A stretch of DNA of 30,116 nt from Pseudomonas antarctica (GTDB lineage: Bacteria > Pseudomonadota > Gammaproteobacteria > Pseudomonadales > Pseudomonadaceae): the NCBI RefSeq assembly GCF_001647715.1, contig NZ_CP015602.1, positions 1 through 30,116 on the forward strand, in the 5' to 3' direction. The notes beneath the pieces were generated by a model. The model worked only from the letters and a program-made list of their open reading frames with translations, searched no databases and had not been told where the DNA came from. This document shows positions 28,150 to 30,116 of the stretch, one piece after another. The position numbers and the translations under genes are program-made. Position 1 is the stretch's first letter, and the number at the start of each line of letters is the position of its first letter.

Positions 28150-28832
28150 TGCCCACCTCTCATTTCCTTTTCAACCAAATACTCAACCACTGTGAAACCC
28201 AGTGGGTTTGTGGTTCTGACTTCTTCTGTCATGACTTTAGGTGGGACCATGCGAAACGTCACACGTGCAACGTGATATTCCGTCTTGGTTTGTCCGCTTC
28301 GCAGATTTTTGATGTGTTTTGCAAAACGAATCGTGGCGACTTTATCCGGGAAATTTCCCTCGACTACAGGATTAGAAATAATGTCGATTGTCACAACGTT
28401 AGCAGCATCCTGATAAACCTTATCTGGAGCATTGGGACCGGCAAAAAAATCAAGGTACTCAGCCGTTACCGCTTCGGAGCTGTACAACGGCACAACGTCG
28501 TAATCAGTTTGCGACGAATAGTAATTGTAGCGTTCACGCAAGGTAACGTAGAGCGAAGCAAAGTATTTATCTTGTGCGGTCTGCTGACTAATGTTGTCAA
28601 CCACAACACTGTTGTACGTCTCAGAACGCCCGGTTGATTTATCAATCACCACGGGCACCACGACTGTTTTATTCAGCAGCAACGAAATATACAGCGCACC
28701 CAGACTTAAAGCAGTAATGACCACCATTACGCCAACGGCCTGCCAGGCTGTCTTTTTAGACTGCTCGTTTTTGAGTGATAACTGAGTCTCAAAGGATTTT
28801 GCGGAGTTAAAGACCTCCTGTTTAGCGCTCAT
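28146..28832 (-). CDS. virB8: VirB8-type inner-membrane assembly factor
   Basis: 228 residues. After about 27 cytoplasmic residues comes one membrane helix (TAWQAVGVMVVITALSLGALYISLLL). The periplasmic NTF2-like VirB8 domain follows (VVPVVIDKSTGRSETYN ... YVTLRERYNYYSSQTDYDVVPLYSSEAVTAEYLDFF ... TTNPLGFTVVEYLVEKE). The ATG at 28832 follows AGGT and overlaps the end of virB7. A TTG two codons upstream is less likely. Confidence 0.95.
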   Translation of the reverse strand: MSAKQEVFNSAKSFETQLSLKNEQSKKTAWQAVGVMVVITALSLGALYISLLLNKTVVVPVVIDKSTGRSETYNSVVVDNISQQTAQDKYFASLYVTLRERYNYYSSQTDYDVVPLYSSEAVTAEYLDFFAGPNAPDKVYQDAANVVTIDIISNPVVEGNFPDKVATIRFAKHIKNLRSGQTKTEYHVARVTFRMVPPKVMTEEVRTTNPLGFTVVEYLVEKEMRGGQ

Positions 28833-28953
28833 AATCAATTACCTGAGTTTTGTTGATAGGCACAAGGTCGCCAGTCACGTCAGCGGGGAGCTGTTGCTTT
28901 TGTACGCAGCCGACCAGGAGCGTTAAAAAAATAGTCGTTAATAGTGTTTTCAC
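28822..28953 (-). CDS. virB7: VirB7-type small lipoprotein (GTG start)
   Basis: 43 residues: MKTLLTTIFLTLLVGC is a lipoprotein signal (lipobox LLVG-C), followed by a short tail with VPINK, like the PVN-type VirB9-interaction motif of small VirB7 proteins. GTG start at 28953 with GAGGT eight bases before it. It overlaps the virB6 stop (GTGA) and the virB8 start (11 bases). It anchors the core complex in the outer membrane through VirB9. It is short enough to be missed by automatic annotation. Confidence 0.85.
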   Translation of the reverse strand: MKTLLTTIFLTLLVGCVQKQQLPADVTGDLVPINKTQVIDYER

Positions 28954-30017
28954 TTTTGAAACCTCGCTTTCATGTTTTCAACGGCTTGTTTTGACCTTGC
29001 CATCCCCGCCCTATACGCCGGGCTTAAAGTCCTCCCCGCCTGTTTTCCTGCCCACTCAGCGGCAGAACTCGTTTTTGCATCGCCGCCAGAAGAAATACCC
29101 TTCCCTAGTCCCTTTCCAATTTCTTTTCCTTGTGAAAGCGCCGCGCCTGCTGCCTTGGACGCACCCCAAGTCGCGGCACCCAATCCCATAACAGCCATAC
29201 CCTGCACCGCGCCTTCCATACCAACACCGGCTATTTGCATAGCGAATTTAACGGCCAACAACACCATCCCTCCTGTTAACACCCCGGCCACCAAAGCCAT
29301 AGCGCCCATAGTCAGCAAATTGGATTCCACGGCTTGCGCTGTTACTTGTGTGAGAATAAGTTTCATGAAGGTCATGCCAATTTTTATCACTAGGGACGCG
29401 AACATAACCGTTAAAATGCTACTGAATATAAGTTGTAGCCAGTTATTGAACATTGTTCTAAGAAAACCAAACATAAGACAAAAGATAAACAATGGCGCGG
29501 TCAACCCTAAAAGGATCATCGTCACGTCTGCCGCGAAAAAAGTCAGTCCTGCAATGGTCATTAATATCAGTGAACCAATCCATACCATCAAAGCACCTAG
29601 ACCACCGCTGGCTTTGACGTAGGTAGAGCTGTCTTTACTCAAAATCGTTTCCGCTAACGTTTGAGTTTGCAACCAAAGGGAATCGAGAGTCGCCCATACC
29701 CCTCCAACTTGGTTGCCTGACAACCCATCTTTAAGTCCCTGCGCAGCATCCAGCGTGGCTGTAAGGTAGCCACCTGTATTGTCGATGAATGCTAAAATTA
29801 TTCCCATTTTCGCTAAGTTCCATAGCACGTCCTGCATGGGGGTCTGAATTTTACCCGCAAGCGTCTGATAGCCCATCCATAAGATGTACAACGTAACCGC
29901 ACCAGAAATAAGAACGGCGACGGCTTGCACGTATATATTCGATGACGCCTCACCTACAGACTTAAGAGCCGTCATGATTTCGGTGTTGAACTTAACAAAC
30001 AACCCGTCGCCAGCCAT
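28950..30017 (-). CDS. virB6: VirB6/TrbL-type polytopic channel protein
   Basis: 355 residues with about six membrane helices, for example 30-50, 82-100, 143-165, 166-190, 197-225 and 239-262. The central TrbL/VirB6 pattern includes PLFIFCLMFGFLRTMFNNWLQLIFSSILTVMFASLVIKIG. The Gly/Ala/Lys-rich C-terminus (AGAALSQGKEIGKGLGKGISSGG) is cytoplasmic. GAGG lies six bases before the ATG. Upstream is the end of eexN if the molecule is circular. Confidence 0.93.
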   Translation of the reverse strand: MAGDGLFVKFNTEIMTALKSVGEASSNIYVQAVAVLISGAVTLYILWMGYQTLAGKIQTPMQDVLWNLAKMGIILAFIDNTGGYLTATLDAAQGLKDGLSGNQVGGVWATLDSLWLQTQTLAETILSKDSSTYVKASGGLGALMVWIGSLILMTIAGLTFFAADVTMILLGLTAPLFIFCLMFGFLRTMFNNWLQLIFSSILTVMFASLVIKIGMTFMKLILTQVTAQAVESNLLTMGAMALVAGVLTGGMVLLAVKFAMQIAGVGMEGAVQGMAVMGLGAATWGASKAAGAALSQGKEIGKGLGKGISSGGDAKTSSAAEWAGKQAGRTLSPAYRAGMARSKQAVENMKARFQK

Positions 30018-30064
30018 AAAAACCTCGTATCAGTACAGTTTATTTTTCGACTAATTAGCAGTCC

Positions 30065-30116
30065 TTATTTTGCTGAGTCTTTTTTCATTTCATCTTGCAA
30101 ATTGAAATCGAACGTA
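30065..30116 (-). CDS. eexN: EexN-family lipoprotein, C-terminal 17 codons (joins bases 212-1)
   Basis: Read leftward from base 30116, this continues the open frame left unfinished at base 1. The two leftover bases CC plus T make a Pro codon, then come TFDFNLQDEMKKDSAK and a TAA at 30067-30065. The total of 264 bases is exactly 88 codons. The virB6 ATG follows 47 bases further on. The perfect frame continuity and expected gene order are the main evidence that the sequence is a closed circle. Confidence 0.8.
   Translation of the reverse strand, partial: TFDFNLQDEMKKDSAK

Overview
The 30,116 bases look like a complete circular conjugative plasmid cut open inside one gene. A leftward entry-exclusion lipoprotein gene (eexN) runs off base 1. 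When base 1 is joined to base 30116 it continues in frame for 17 more codons to a stop at 30065, directly ahead of virB6 in the expected transfer-operon order. The host is most likely a gammaproteobacterium of the Pseudomonas group. This is judged from recalled family resemblance (RepA, ArdC/DUF3560 protein, Rmf/CrpP-like protein, small ParA) and was not searched. I see no antibiotic or metal resistance gene, no IS transposase, no CRISPR array and no tRNA or rRNA.

Transfer half (minus strand). Reading leftward from 5737: a membrane protein, a LuxR-type HTH protein, a 67-residue protein, then virB1, virB2, a virB3-virB4 fusion, virB5 and eexN. Across the origin of numbering it continues with virB6, virB7 (43 residues, GTG start), virB8, virB9, virB10, virB11, a small unknown gene, virD4, a Cag12-type lipoprotein, trbM/kikA, an Hha-like gene (TTG start), topoisomerase III and an H-NS-family gene. 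It ends at a minus-strand terminator near 18890-18917. Many genes overlap or abut, so this is probably one or a few very long transcripts. The content and order resemble the IncX (pilX/tax/topB/hns) backbone as I recall it.

Replication and maintenance (plus strand). At 6.2-8.7 kb lie an XRE regulator, a small CopB-like protein and repA. Upstream of repA sits an IncI/IncL-M-style control region: an antisense RNA, a hairpin with a TTGGCG loop, and a pseudoknot partner beside the repA ribosome site. A candidate oriV follows repA. A hypothetical gene, a vapBC module and a co-transcribed unknown gene occupy 8.7-10.2 kb.

Mobilisation. At 10.2-12.7 kb is a long non-coding leading region with two structured repeats. 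It is followed by an oriT with a TATCCTGC nic core on the minus strand, a MobC-like accessory protein and a MOBP relaxase.

Accessory and partition region (12.7-18.9 kb, visibly more GC-rich in 14-17.3 kb). It holds a secreted FxLYD protein, a second vapBC, a coupled operon including an Rmf/CrpP-like protein, several small genes, and an ArdC-N/DUF3560 protein. It ends with a partition cassette: nine tandem AACCTCAC units, a small putative DNA-binding protein and a ParA-type ATPase.

The most interesting elements are the Hha/H-NS pair, the antisense-RNA replicon control, an identical 18-bp palindrome found upstream of both the transfer operon and the replication genes, the covarying repeat pair in the leading region, and the 8-bp centromere-like array.
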